A stretch of DNA of 48,909 bases from Mesobacillus selenatarsenatis SF-1 (GCF_000813125.1 NZ_BASE01000124.1:1-48909), one strand, 5' to 3'; counted from the first letter of the stretch, positions 16,765 to 26,262 are shown. Translations and numbers: made by a program. Notes: generated from the sequence alone by a model not told the origin.

Positions 16765-18171
16765 TTGGTTGCCATTCAGGAAACGGAACTTAGACAGGGA
16801 ATTCTTGATGCGATTGAGCGAGCCAAAGGACAATCTCAGTCGGTTTTGGTCAGCGAGGTCCATAAAATAGATCGTATAGATCCTTTTTATTTTTTTGCTT
16901 CAGGCAGGGAAAAGTTTTTTGGAGAACGCTTTTTCTGGAAGGATCCTGAAGGGGAAGACTTCCTAGCTGGATTGGGTATATGCGGACAAATACAGTCGGA
17001 TCAGGGAGCTGACCGCTTTTTTCATGTTGAAAAAGAGTGGAAGCGCTTCATGGGTACAGCACTGGTGTTTAATAAACACAATGTAAATGGAACAGGGCCA
17101 TCTATGTTTGGCGGATTTACCTTTGATCCACTGAAGAAGAAAACGAGCTTATGGTCCAAATTTTCCGAAGCTCTTTTCCACATTCCGAAATATATGCTGA
17201 CTATTGTCAAGGGAGAGGCGTACTTTACAACCAATGTAATCTGCACCCAACACGACGATATGTCACTATTTGATAAAGTCACAAGGGAGAGGGAAGAGGT
17301 TCTTTCGAACGCTGGACAGAAACCAGCGCTAGGCAGGCTTGATCTTAAGGATATTATTGAAATTGATCCTGAGGCATGGAAGCAGACGGTAACTGATGTT
17401 GTAAACGGTTTTGAAAATAGTGAACTGAAGAAGGTCGTGCTTGCTAGGGAGTTGCGTCTTCACTTTACAGATGAAGTACAGTCAGAAAGTGTCCTGGCGA
17501 ATCTGCTTGAGAATCAGCATAAAAGCTTTACATTTGCCTTCGAATCAAATGGTGATTGCTTTATCGGAGCTTCTCCTGAACGGTTGGTCAAGAAGGATGG
17601 AGCAAGTCTGTTTTCAGCCTGCCTGGCCGGTTCGATCGCCAGGGGTATCACTCCTGATGAAGATGAAAGTCTCGGCGAGGAGCTTTTAACAGACGAGAAA
17701 AACTTGATTGAGCATCAATATGTGGTGGATATGATTAAGGGAGCGATGGAAGAAACCTGTGATGAGGTGATTCTTCCTGAACAGCCTGTATTAATGAAAA
17801 TGAAATATATTCAGCATTTGTATACACCTGTAATCGGGAGGAATCGGGAAGGTACATCACTGCTTCATTTAGTAAACCGACTTCACCCGACTCCTGCACT
17901 GGGCGGATTGCCGAAGCAGGCAGCAATCGTGAAAATAAGGGAAATTGAACAACTTGATAGAGGCCTTTATGCAGCACCTGTTGGCTGGATGGATTATCAG
18001 GGAAATGGTGAATTTGCCGTAGCGATCCGCTCAGGACTGATTCAGGGAAATGAGGCATCGCTATTTGCAGGCTGCGGCATTGTGGCAGATTCAAATGCCG
18101 AAAGCGAATATAAAGAGACTAGCATCAAGTTCAGGCCGATGCTTACAGCACTTGGAGGAAAGATCACATGA
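16765..18171 (+). CDS. menF: Isochorismate synthase
   Basis: Converts chorismate to isochorismate, first committed step to menaquinone. 468 aa with the chorismate-binding domain in the C-terminal half: ELKKVVLAREL with the base-activating Lys, FIGASPERLV, and GGLPKQAAI, plus C-terminal FAGCGIVADSNAESEYKETS for Mg binding. TTG start with a GGGGGG ribosome site eight bases upstream; the N-terminus aligns with my memory of B. subtilis MenF. Its stop overlaps the menD ATG (ATGA). Confidence 0.95.
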   Translation: MVAIQETELRQGILDAIERAKGQSQSVLVSEVHKIDRIDPFYFFASGREKFFGERFFWKDPEGEDFLAGLGICGQIQSDQGADRFFHVEKEWKRFMGTALVFNKHNVNGTGPSMFGGFTFDPLKKKTSLWSKFSEALFHIPKYMLTIVKGEAYFTTNVICTQHDDMSLFDKVTREREEVLSNAGQKPALGRLDLKDIIEIDPEAWKQTVTDVVNGFENSELKKVVLARELRLHFTDEVQSESVLANLLENQHKSFTFAFESNGDCFIGASPERLVKKDGASLFSACLAGSIARGITPDEDESLGEELLTDEKNLIEHQYVVDMIKGAMEETCDEVILPEQPVLMKMKYIQHLYTPVIGRNREGTSLLHLVNRLHPTPALGGLPKQAAIVKIREIEQLDRGLYAAPVGWMDYQGNGEFAVAIRSGLIQGNEASLFAGCGIVADSNAESEYKETSIKFRPMLTALGGKIT

Positions 18172-19919
18172 GCCACCAGGAAGGTTTAACAGCATATATC
18201 GCAGCATTCGTTGCGGAATTATCCAAAACAGGAGTGAAGGATGTTGTCATCAGTCCTGGATCGAGGTCAACGCCAATGGCACTCGTTATGGCTGAGCATC
18301 CAGACCTGCGCATCCATATCCAGGTCGATGAACGATCTGCTTCATTCTTCGCCCTTGGAATTGCGAAGGCTACTCGAAAGCCTGTCGCTTTGCTTTGTAC
18401 GTCAGGAACAGCTGCTGCGAACTATTATCCAGCAGTGATTGAGGCCAGTATTTCACGGATTCCGTTGATTGTCCTGACAGCAGACCGGCCGCATGAATTG
18501 CGTGATGTCGGTGCCCCGCAGGCGATTGACCAGATTCATTTGTACGGCAAGAATGTAAAATGGTTTGTCGAAATGGCACCGCCGGAAAAAACGGAGGATA
18601 TGATCCGCTATGCCCGGACTGTTTGTGGCAGGGCAGCGGCTACTGCTGCAAGCTATCCACAGGGACCTGTCCATTTGAACTTTCCATTCAGGGAACCGTT
18701 GATTCCGATTATGGATGAAAACATGTTCGAACTGCCTGAACGCGTTGGCGGATATGTGGAAATCGAGACAGGACGCCTTAGTTTATCTGATCAAACGTTT
18801 GCGGCAATCAGTGAGGATATTGCTTCATATAAGAAGGGGATTATTGTCTGCGGGCAGCTCGACAACAGCGAATTTGCAAATGAAGTCATTGCCCTTGCTG
18901 ATATATTACAATTCCCAATCATCGCTGATCCACTGTCACAATTGCGAAGCGGAGAACATGATGGCCAACACATCATTGATGCCTATGATGCGTTTTTAAG
19001 GAATGAAGATGCGAAGGAAGCATTGAAGCCGGATGTGATTATCCGGTTTGGAGCAATGCCAATCTCAAAAGCTCTGACTATTTTTATAAAAGAAAATCGG
19101 ACTGCCCGACAATTCGTTGTCGACAGCGGCGCCGGCTGGCGTGAACCTACGATGTCGGCTTCTGAAATGATATATTGCGATGAAGCTTTGTTCTGTAAAA
19201 AAATTGGTGAGGCTGCTGCACCATCAGGCAATCCTGACTATCTGAATAAATGGCTCACCGTCAATGAACTAGCCAAAGAACAGTTGTCTGCTATTTCTCA
19301 AGTTGAGGACTTAAGTGAAGGGAAGCTATTCCAACAGCTCACTGAAATGCTTCCGGAAGACTCGACATTGTTTGTCGGAAACAGCATGCCAATCCGGGAT
19401 CTTGATTCTTTCTTCCTATTAAATAAAAAGAATATCAAGGTAATGGCAAACAGAGGAGCAAACGGTATAGACGGTATCGTTTCTACCGCACTTGGTGTAG
19501 CCAGTGTATCGCAGCCATGCTACCTTGTATTGGGCGATTTGACATTCTATCATGATCTAAACGGTTTATTGGCTTCAAAATTATATAATATCGATATCAA
19601 TATTTTGCTGATCAACAATAATGGCGGCGGAATCTTCTCGTTCCTGCCTCAGGCAAAGGAACCAAAGCATTTTGAAAAGCTTTTCGGTACACCTTTGGAC
19701 TTGGATTTCAGCCATGTTGTCGAAATGTACAACGGGAAATATGATTTAATCAAAGATTGGGAGCAATTTTCAGAGACTTTGGCCAAAAACCAAGAGGTTG
19801 ACGGCTTAAAAGTGATGGAAATCAGGACAACAAGGGATTCCAACCTGAAGGAACATCGAGATTTGTGGAATTCTGTTTCCCGGGAAATAACTACTATGCT
19901 AAAAGGTGACACGAAATGA
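18168..19919 (+). CDS. menD: SEPHCHC synthase (MenD)
   Basis: ThDP enzyme that adds the succinyl-semialdehyde unit from 2-oxoglutarate to isochorismate. 583 aa; N-terminal PYR domain (VISPGSRSTPMAL with the conserved SRS, CTSGTAAANYYPAV, TADRPHELRDVGAPQ) and C-terminal PP domain with Mg-ThDP motif GDLTFYHDLNGL and NNNGGGIFSFLPQ. Four-base overlaps at both ends (menF and menH) show tight coupling. Confidence 0.97.
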   Translation: MSHQEGLTAYIAAFVAELSKTGVKDVVISPGSRSTPMALVMAEHPDLRIHIQVDERSASFFALGIAKATRKPVALLCTSGTAAANYYPAVIEASISRIPLIVLTADRPHELRDVGAPQAIDQIHLYGKNVKWFVEMAPPEKTEDMIRYARTVCGRAAATAASYPQGPVHLNFPFREPLIPIMDENMFELPERVGGYVEIETGRLSLSDQTFAAISEDIASYKKGIIVCGQLDNSEFANEVIALADILQFPIIADPLSQLRSGEHDGQHIIDAYDAFLRNEDAKEALKPDVIIRFGAMPISKALTIFIKENRTARQFVVDSGAGWREPTMSASEMIYCDEALFCKKIGEAAAPSGNPDYLNKWLTVNELAKEQLSAISQVEDLSEGKLFQQLTEMLPEDSTLFVGNSMPIRDLDSFFLLNKKNIKVMANRGANGIDGIVSTALGVASVSQPCYLVLGDLTFYHDLNGLLASKLYNIDINILLINNNGGGIFSFLPQAKEPKHFEKLFGTPLDLDFSHVVEMYNGKYDLIKDWEQFSETLAKNQEVDGLKVMEIRTTRDSNLKEHRDLWNSVSREITTMLKGDTK

Positions 19920-20725
19920 AAACCATGATTAACGGCGTACGATATCATGTCGAGCAGTACGGCGATGGTTTTCCCCTTGTGTTGCTCCATGGCTTTACGG
20001 GCGCGGCTTCTACTTGGAAGCCGTTTTGTCCTATATGGGGGAATCATTCAACGTTACTGATGGTGGACCTTATTGGCCACGGGGAGACTGAATCGCCTGG
20101 CGATACGGCGCGATACAACATCAAGAAAGCTACTGATGATTTGAAAGTGCTTCTAGACCAGCTAGAGATTGAGAAAACCGATATGCTTGGGTATTCTATG
20201 GGTGGCCGTATAGCTATCACATTTGCAAGTATGTATCCCGAAAGAATCAGGAAGCTGGTCCTTGAGAGCACTACACCCGGCCTCGAGAATCCTGCAGACC
20301 GGGAAGCTCGAGTCCAGCAGGACCAGAAGCTAGCTATGAAGATTGAAACAGAAGGCCTTGAAAAATTCATTAGTTTCTGGGAATCAATTCCGCTTTTTCA
20401 ATCACAGTTGAATCTTCCGAAAGAAATAAGGGAACAAATAAGGAGTCAAAGACTGAGGAACAACCCTGTCGGACTCTCCAACAGTCTGAGGGGGATGGGG
20501 ACGGGTGCTCAGCCTTCATGGTGGGACAAGCTAACGACTTTTGATTTCGAGACTCTTTTGATTACAGGCGAACTCGATGATAAGTTCTGTAAAATAGCTG
20601 CTGACATGGCTTCAAAGCTTCCAAATGCGAAACATTTGTCGATAATTGATTGCGGCCATGCAATTCATGTGGAAGAACGTGAAAAATTTGGTACAATAGT
20701 AAGTGAGTTTTTGTCGAATACATAA
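19916..20725 (+). CDS. menH: SHCHC synthase (MenH), alpha/beta hydrolase
   Basis: Eliminates pyruvate from SEPHCHC to give SHCHC. Alpha/beta-hydrolase fold with oxyanion HGFTG, nucleophile Ser in LGYSMGGR (about residue 94), acid Asp in TGELDDKF and His in DCGHAIHVE near the C-terminus. 269 aa. ATG overlaps the menD stop by four bases. Identity as MenH rather than a generic hydrolase rests on its place between menD and menB. Confidence 0.93.
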   Translation: MKTMINGVRYHVEQYGDGFPLVLLHGFTGAASTWKPFCPIWGNHSTLLMVDLIGHGETESPGDTARYNIKKATDDLKVLLDQLEIEKTDMLGYSMGGRIAITFASMYPERIRKLVLESTTPGLENPADREARVQQDQKLAMKIETEGLEKFISFWESIPLFQSQLNLPKEIREQIRSQRLRNNPVGLSNSLRGMGTGAQPSWWDKLTTFDFETLLITGELDDKFCKIAADMASKLPNAKHLSIIDCGHAIHVEEREKFGTIVSEFLSNT

Positions 20726-20740
20726 TAGGAGGTAGTCTTA

Positions 20741-21559
20741 ATGACAGTTGAATGGGTTTCAGAACGCAAGTATGAAGATATTCTGTATGAAACATATAAT
20801 GGCATCGCCAGAATTACCATTAACCGCCCGGAAGTGCGCAATGCATTCCGTCCTAAAACGGTTATGGAATTGATCGATGCATTTGCTTATGCACGCGACG
20901 ATGCCAGTGTTGGCGTAATCGTCCTGACTGGTGCTGGAGATGATGCATTCTGCTCCGGTGGAGACCAGAAAGTGCGCGGACATGGCGGATACGTTGGTGA
21001 AGACCAAATTCCTCGCTTGAATGTCCTTGACCTTCAGCGTTTGATCCGTGTAATTCCTAAGCCGGTAATCGCTCAGGTTAAAGGGTACGCAATTGGTGGG
21101 GGACATGTTCTTCATGTTGTATGTGACCTTACTATTGCAGCAGATAACGCAATTTTCGGCCAGACTGGACCAAAAGTCGGAAGCTTCGATGCTGGTTACG
21201 GTTCAGGCTACCTTGCAAGAATCGTCGGTCACAAAAAGGCTCGCGAAATCTGGTTCTTATGCCGTCAGTACAATGCCCAGGAAGCTTTGGACATGGGTCT
21301 TGTCAACACAGTTGTACCTCTTGACCAGGTTGAAGAGGAAACACTCAAGTGGTGTGAGGAAATCCTTGAGAAGAGCCCAACCGCGCTTCGCTTCCTGAAA
21401 GCTGCGATGAACGCTGATACTGATGGACTTGCTGGACTTCAGCAAATGGCAGGGGACGCAACTTTGCTTTACTACACAACAGAAGAAGCGAAAGAAGGCC
21501 GCGATGCGTTCAAAGAAAAGCGCAAGCCTGACTTCGGCCAGTTCCCAAGATTCCCTTGA
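20741..21559 (+). CDS. menB: 1,4-dihydroxy-2-naphthoyl-CoA synthase
   Basis: Crotonase-fold enzyme that cyclises o-succinylbenzoyl-CoA. 272 aa; substrate-pocket signature [15 protein letters not shown] and the strongly conserved [20 protein letters not shown] (about residue 146 on). The Q-T-G form of that motif is the one associated with bicarbonate-dependent MenB. ATG behind AGGAGG. A hairpin follows before menE. Confidence 0.97.
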   Translation: MTVEWVSERKYEDILYETYNGIARITINRPEVRNAFRPKTVMELIDAFAYARDDASVGVIVLTGAGDDAFCSGGDQKVRGHGGYVGEDQIPRLNVLDLQRLIRVIPKPVIAQVKGYAIGGGHVLHVVCDLTIAADNAIFGQTGPKVGSFDAGYGSGYLARIVGHKKAREIWFLCRQYNAQEALDMGLVNTVVPLDQVEEETLKWCEEILEKSPTALRFLKAAMNADTDGLAGLQQMAGDATLLYYTTEEAKEGRDAFKEKRKPDFGQFPRFP

Positions 21560-21574
21560 TTTATAGTTTACCCA

Positions 21575-21604
21575 CAGCTTGATGGACTTCCATCAAGCTG
21601 TTTT
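21575..21604 (+). terminator. Hairpin/partial terminator between menB and menE
   Basis: Perfect 11-base-pair stem CAGCTTGATGG/CCATCAAGCTG around ACTT followed by TTTT, 15 bases after menB. It looks like an intrinsic terminator inside the operon and may lower menE-menC expression relative to menFDHB. The T run is short. Confidence 0.75.
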
Positions 21605-21629
21605 AGTATGTAGAGAAGAGGTGACATCC

Positions 21630-23120
21630 ATGACTGAAACCATGCCAAACTGGCTGAAAAAGCGGGCGGATCTGTCTCCGAACCGCGAAGCACTGATTTT
21701 CGAAGGGAATACATATACGTTTAAACAAGTTTTTGAGAAGGCTAAGTCCTATGCAGCGAAGCTGGGAGCAATCAGTCTGAATAGAGGGGAAACAGCAGCG
21801 GTGCTGTTTTCGAATCAGGCTGAATCTGTGTTTATTTTATACGCCTTGCAAATGGCTGGAATCAGGACGGTTATTTTGAACAATCGCCTTACATCTGAAG
21901 AGCTGTCATGGCAGCTTGGTGACAGTGAAGCGAAAGTATTGTTATATGAGACTCGCTTTAATGATAAAGTGTCAGAGATTAATTATGACATAAGAAATAT
22001 TAGTTCTGATGAATGGAGCCAGTTGCAGGAAAAGACTGTCACTATTCTCGAAGAGTACAATTTAGACGAAGTAACGACGATCATGTATACATCAGGCACG
22101 ACCGGCAATCCGAAGGGTGTTATGCAAACTTATGGCAACCATTGGTGGAGCGCAAACGCGTCAGCTCTCAATCTTGGATTGCATGAACATGATAAATGGC
22201 TCTGTACCGTTCCTATCTTCCATATTAGCGGCTATTCTATTTTGATGAGAAGCCAGATATATGGAATGCCAGTTATTCTTCATTCCTCTTTTGAAGAAAA
22301 AAAGGTAATTGAGGATATTCGAAAATATCAAGTTACAGTGATGTCTGTGGTCAGTACGATGTTGAGGAGAGTCCTGGCGGAGCTTGGCTCAGAAAAACTG
22401 CCGGTCTCCTTCCGTTGCATGCTGCTGGGCGGTGGACCTGCGCCGCTCCCTTTGCTAGAAGCATGTCTTGATAAAGATATTCCTGTGTTCCAGACATATG
22501 GAATGACGGAAACATCGTCACAATTTGCAACTCTATCACCGGAGTACAGCATTCAACGCCTTGGTTCTGCCGGTAAAGCTTTATTCCCTAATCAGATCAG
22601 GATTGTCGATTCTGATGAGCAGGATATTCCACAGGGAGCCGAGGGAGAGATCCTGGTCAAAGGTCCAAATGTGACGATTGGCTATTTGAATCGTCCAGAT
22701 GTAACTGCTGATAAAATCCGGGATAAATGGCTTCACACAGGTGATATCGGCTATTTGGACAGTGAAGGCTTCCTTTATGTCCTTGATCGCCGCTCAGATT
22801 TAATCATTTCAGGAGGTGAAAACATCTATCCTGCCGAAATTGAAGGCGTACTGCTTTCACATCCCGGGGTTTCCGATGCTGGAGTGATTGGGGCATCAGA
22901 TGAAAAGTGGCAACAAGTGCCTGTGGCTTTTATTGTGAAAAGCGATCCAGATATTTCTGAAGATGCATTGTTGGCTCTTTGTGAAGAGAAACTTGCAAAA
23001 TACAAACTTCCGAAAAAATTCTACTTTGTAGAAGACCTGCCAAGGAATGCCGCGAAAAAATTATTAAGACGCAAACTACGCGAGTGGCTTGAAGCGGAGG
23101 GGGATGCTATTGGACATTAA
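21630..23120 (+). CDS. menE: o-Succinylbenzoate-CoA ligase
   Basis: Adenylates o-succinylbenzoate and transfers it to CoA. ANL superfamily: P-loop YTSGTTGNPKGVMQ, YGMTETSSQF, LHTGDIGYLD, hinge DRRSDLIISGGENIYP and C-terminal Lys region RNAAKKLLRRKL. 496 aa. Start ATG 21630 has an AGAGGTG ribosome site; an in-frame upstream ATG at 21579 falls inside the hairpin and is rejected. Overlaps menC. Confidence 0.96.
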   Translation: MTETMPNWLKKRADLSPNREALIFEGNTYTFKQVFEKAKSYAAKLGAISLNRGETAAVLFSNQAESVFILYALQMAGIRTVILNNRLTSEELSWQLGDSEAKVLLYETRFNDKVSEINYDIRNISSDEWSQLQEKTVTILEEYNLDEVTTIMYTSGTTGNPKGVMQTYGNHWWSANASALNLGLHEHDKWLCTVPIFHISGYSILMRSQIYGMPVILHSSFEEKKVIEDIRKYQVTVMSVVSTMLRRVLAELGSEKLPVSFRCMLLGGGPAPLPLLEACLDKDIPVFQTYGMTETSSQFATLSPEYSIQRLGSAGKALFPNQIRIVDSDEQDIPQGAEGEILVKGPNVTIGYLNRPDVTADKIRDKWLHTGDIGYLDSEGFLYVLDRRSDLIISGGENIYPAEIEGVLLSHPGVSDAGVIGASDEKWQQVPVAFIVKSDPDISEDALLALCEEKLAKYKLPKKFYFVEDLPRNAAKKLLRRKLREWLEAEGDAIGH

Positions 23121-24213
23121 AGGTGTTAAACTATCAATCGTCAAAATGCCATTGAAAAACCCGTTCACCACCCATTTAGGTTCAGTGACAGAGAGAGAAG
23201 CGATTATCGTCGAGGTTGAGGACCGTAATGGTTTTATTGGCTACGGTGAAGGTGTCGCCTTTTCATCACCATGGTATACGGAGGAGACCGTCCAGACCTC
23301 GTATCATGTCCTGAAAAATTTTCTGATTCCTCTTTTGAGGAAAAAAGGGATAAGTCATCCTGAAGAAGCCTCTCTCTTATTCAGCTCGGTTCGTCGGAAT
23401 CATATGGCAAAGGCAGCGCTTGAAACGGCATTATGGGATTTGCGGGCTAAAATAGAAGGTATCCCATTATCGAACCTGATTGGCGGAACTATGGAATCGA
23501 TCCCTGCGGGTGTGGTTGTAGGGAATAATCTACCGGAGGCACTGAAACAAATTGAAGGTTATCTGGAGCAAGGATTCAAGCGGGTTAAAGTAAAAATCAG
23601 TCCGGAAGATGATTTACATTATATCTCTGAAATTCGTAAGCAGTTCCCGGACTTGCCGTTGATGGCGGACGCCAATTCTGCTTACTCTTTGGAGGATGTT
23701 GACCGCTTAAAAGCACTGGATGATTTCGGCTTGCTGATGATCGAGCAGCCGCTGGGATATGACGACATCATTGACCATGCCAAACTGCAATCTCAAATAA
23801 AGACGCCTATATGCCTTGATGAAAGCATCGTCACTTTTGAAGACGTAAGGAAAGCAATCGATCTTGGTAGCTGCAAAGTAATCAATATTAAAATTGGCCG
23901 GGTCGGTGGACTGGGTGAAGCAAAGCGAATCCACGATTATTGTGTTTCAAAAGGAATCCCAGTCTGGGCAGGCGGAATGATTGAATTTGGGATTTCAAGA
24001 GCACATAATATCGCTCTTGCGTCGCTTCCTGGATTTACGATACCAGGAGATATCTCCGGTTCTGATCGCTATTGGGAAAAAGACATAATCCAGCCGGAAA
24101 TCACGGTTTATGATGGTATGATTAAAATGCCAGAAGGACCTGGGATTGGCTTTAAACTAAATACAAAGCGAATGAAGGAAGTTACAGTATTTGAAGAAAT
24201 ATTCGAATTTTAG
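23110..24213 (+). CDS. menC: o-Succinylbenzoate synthase
   Basis: Dehydrates SHCHC to o-succinylbenzoate. Enolase superfamily with catalytic KxK (FKRVKVKIS), metal ligands in MADANSAY, IEQPLGYDD and LDESI, and second Lys in NIKIGRVGG. 367 aa. Start is ambiguous: GGAGGGGG is placed best for TTG 23110 (MDIKGVKLS), while ATG 23104 is only one base from it. Overlaps the 3' end of menE. Last gene of the men operon, closed by a terminator. Confidence 0.95.
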   Translation: MDIKGVKLSIVKMPLKNPFTTHLGSVTEREAIIVEVEDRNGFIGYGEGVAFSSPWYTEETVQTSYHVLKNFLIPLLRKKGISHPEEASLLFSSVRRNHMAKAALETALWDLRAKIEGIPLSNLIGGTMESIPAGVVVGNNLPEALKQIEGYLEQGFKRVKVKISPEDDLHYISEIRKQFPDLPLMADANSAYSLEDVDRLKALDDFGLLMIEQPLGYDDIIDHAKLQSQIKTPICLDESIVTFEDVRKAIDLGSCKVINIKIGRVGGLGEAKRIHDYCVSKGIPVWAGGMIEFGISRAHNIALASLPGFTIPGDISGSDRYWEKDIIQPEITVYDGMIKMPEGPGIGFKLNTKRMKEVTVFEEIFEF

Positions 24214-24221
24214 AGTGGAGG

Positions 24222-24251
24222 AGCACTGCTTAGGCAGTGCTTTTATTTTTT
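24222..24251 (+). terminator. Terminator of men operon
   Basis: Perfect stem AGCACTGC/GCAGTGCT around TTAG with T-rich tail, eight bases after menC. Confidence 0.9.
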
Positions 24252-24284
24252 TTGAAGCTGGAAAAAATCAGCGCTATTTTCCAG

Positions 24285-24396
24285 TTCGCTATAAAAAGTA
24301 TAATTTCGCTATAAAAAATTGTTTTTCGCTATAAAAGATAAATTTTCGCTATATAAATGAGAATTTCGCTATAAAAATGAATTTTTAGCTATAAAA
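24285..24396. repeat. 20-bp-period array, core TTCGCTATAAAA, six copies
   Basis: TTCGCTATAAAA or close variants begin at 24285, 24305, 24325, 24345, 24365 and 24385, exactly 20 bases apart. The 8-base segments between cores differ. The fourth reads TTCGCTATATAA and the sixth TTAGCTATAAAA. Lies between the men terminator and the hmp control region. On the minus strand the core reads TTTTATAGCGAA, similar to the TTTTATTGGCGAA units at 34.4 kb. Confidence 0.92.
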
Positions 24397-24539
24397 AAGG
24401 ATTGGCAATCTTTTTGGCAAAGATTTTGATCAAAAAATACAATCAGTATCAAAAGTTGAGGTACTTCTGTCTGGTAATTGAATGAAATTGATAGGAATTC
24501 AAGTTAAACCTCTAGTTGAAAAGAACTATTTTACAATAG

Positions 24540-24582
24540 TGTGATTTGAATCACTTAGTCTGCTGAAAAATTTTATTATAAT
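24540..24582 (+). promoter_or_regulatory. hmp promoter with Fnr-like site
   Basis: TGTGA-N6-TCACT at 24540-24555 matches the Fnr/Crp consensus TGTGA-N6-TCACA in nine of ten bases. TATAAT at 24577-24582 predicts a start near 24589, so the site is centred at about -41.5, the classical activator position. No good -35 is present, which fits activator dependence. Confidence 0.65.
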
Positions 24583-24643
24583 CACTATGGGAATGAGGTT
24601 AAACACCTCGACGAGTAGATATTGACATAGGGGAGTGTATATT

Positions 24644-25858
24644 ATGCTAGATCAAAAAACAATTGAAATCATAAAATCTACAGTACCGGTTCTAGAAGTT
24701 CACGGTGAACAAATCACGACAGTATTCTATAAAACTATGTTTGAAAATCATCCAGAACTTTTAAATATTTTCAACCATGCGAACCAAAAGCAGGGAAAAC
24801 AGCAAAGAGCGTTGGCTGGAACTGTCTATGCAGCTGCAAAATACATCGACAACCTTGAAGCAATCCTGCCGGTTGTAAACCAGATCGCCCATAAGCACCG
24901 CAGCCTTGGCATCCTTCCTGAGCATTATCCGATTGTTGGAAAGCATTTACTAATTGCAATCAAAGAAGTCCTTGGTGATGCGGCTACAGACGAAATCATA
25001 AATGCCTGGGCTGATGCATACGGAGTAATTGCAGACGCATTCATTTCGGTTGAAGCGGAAATGTATGATGCAGCAGCGAACCAAAAAGGCGGCTGGGATG
25101 GCTTCCGTCCATTTATTGTTGGAAACAAAGTCGAGGAAAGTGAAGTCATCACTTCTTTTTACCTGAAGCCAGTAGATGGAAAAGAAATTGCTGCCTTCAA
25201 GCCAGGACAGTATATCAGCGTCAAGCTTGAAATCGAAGGAGAAGATTTCACTCATATCCGCCAGTACAGCTTGTCAGATGCACCTGGTAAAAGCTACTAC
25301 CGTATCAGCGTTAAAAAGGAAGCTGGCTTGGAGACTCCAGATGGCAAGGTATCCAACTACCTGCACAGTAGTGTAGAAGAAGGCGAAGTCCTGCAAATTA
25401 GCGCTCCTGCTGGTGACTTCTTCCTTGATACAGAAAAGGTCACGCCAGTTGTATTGATAAGCGGTGGTGTTGGTCTGACTCCAATGGTTAGCATGCTTAA
25501 CACAGTTGCAGACCTTCAGCCGGAAAAAGAAGTTACCTTCATCCATGCAGCTCAAAACGGCAAAGTCCATGCACTTAAAGACGAAGTAGCTTCCACAGCT
25601 GCAAAAGCAAAGGTGAATTCAGTGGTATTCTACGATCAGCCAACTGAAGAAGACCGCGAGAACAGCAGCTTTGATGTAGAAGGTTATATTACGAAAGAAT
25701 GGCTAAAAGAAAATGTGGATATTGCTCAATCTGACTTCTATTTCTGCGGCCCGGTACCATTCATGAAAGCAATCAACGCAGCGTTAAAAGACCTTGGCGT
25801 CACAGATGACAGAATCCACTTCGAATTCTTCGGACCAATGGCAAGCCTTGAAGTTTAA
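24644..25858 (+). CDS. hmp: Flavohaemoglobin (nitric oxide dioxygenase)
   Basis: Detoxifies NO to nitrate with O2 and NADPH, in the cytoplasm. 404 aa: globin domain (1-140) with proximal-side QIAHKHRSLGI, FAD domain (150-260) with RQYSLSD and the GKVSNYLH phosphate region, NAD domain (270-400) with ISGGVGLTPM, and C-terminal FEFFGP. Start ATG 24644 has AGGGGAG eight bases upstream; an in-frame GTG at 24635 overlaps that site. Monocistronic with its own terminator. Confidence 0.97.
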   Translation: MLDQKTIEIIKSTVPVLEVHGEQITTVFYKTMFENHPELLNIFNHANQKQGKQQRALAGTVYAAAKYIDNLEAILPVVNQIAHKHRSLGILPEHYPIVGKHLLIAIKEVLGDAATDEIINAWADAYGVIADAFISVEAEMYDAAANQKGGWDGFRPFIVGNKVEESEVITSFYLKPVDGKEIAAFKPGQYISVKLEIEGEDFTHIRQYSLSDAPGKSYYRISVKKEAGLETPDGKVSNYLHSSVEEGEVLQISAPAGDFFLDTEKVTPVVLISGGVGLTPMVSMLNTVADLQPEKEVTFIHAAQNGKVHALKDEVASTAAKAKVNSVVFYDQPTEEDRENSSFDVEGYITKEWLKENVDIAQSDFYFCGPVPFMKAINAALKDLGVTDDRIHFEFFGPMASLEV

Positions 25859-25868
25859 TATTGCTCAG

Positions 25869-25895
25869 CTCCCTTCATAATGGAGGGAGTTTTTT
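25869..25895 (+). terminator. Terminator of hmp
   Basis: Nine-base-pair stem CTCCCTTCA/TGGAGGGAG around TAA followed by six T. Confidence 0.9.
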
Positions 25896-25916
25896 ACTAT
25901 ATTATCAAAAATGTTA

Positions 25917-25945
25917 TTGACTTCCTGGAAAATTCTGAATAGAAT
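25917..25945 (+). promoter_or_regulatory. Sigma-A promoter of T-box transcript
   Basis: TTGACT (25917-25922), 17 bases, TAGAAT (25940-25945), about 20 bases upstream of the T-box stem I. Confidence 0.85.
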
Positions 25946-25961
25946 ACTGATTAATAACTTT

Positions 25962-26262
25962 TAAAAGCGATGAAGAGAAAAAGTAAATTGTCCTTGTTTT
26001 TTACAGAGAGCTTCGGCAGCTGAAAAGAAGCAAAAACAGGCATTTGAAAAATGGTCTCTGAGCTCCGTCCTGAACGTGCCTTTTTGCATAAGTAGGATTC
26101 GGCGAGATTTGGCACTCGTTATCAATGTCACAGTATAAGAGCAAGCTTTTTGCTCCGTACTTGCTGAGGCGAATAGTGTGAACTATTTGCGAAATAAGGT
26201 GGTAACACGTGGGATTCCAAACCTCGTCCTTAACTATTGCAGTTAAGGGCGGGGTTTTTATT
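25962..26262 (+). promoter_or_regulatory. T-box riboswitch, methionine specifier
   Basis: Stem I begins with the GCGATGAAGAG/AAAGTA motif and has the distal AGAGAGC loop region. The 3' side of stem I shows GAAAAATGGTCTCTGAG with an ATG triplet at 26051-26053 in the specifier position. The T-box sequence AAGGTGGTAACACG is at 26196-26209. Stem and T run of the terminator are at 26220-26260. Uncharged tRNA-Met should stabilise the antiterminator and allow expression of the MetRS gene. The specifier call is by position, not by folding. Confidence 0.9.
26220..26260 (+). terminator. T-box terminator
   Basis: AACC-TC-GTCCTTAACT pairs with AGTTAAGG-GC-GGGTT around ATTGC and is followed by TTTTTA. 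The 5' arm overlaps the antiterminator region. Confidence 0.9.

Noticed and set aside
24285-24396. CRISPR array
   Set aside because: Period is only 20 bp with a 12-base core and 8-base spacers, too short for CRISPR, and no cas gene is nearby.
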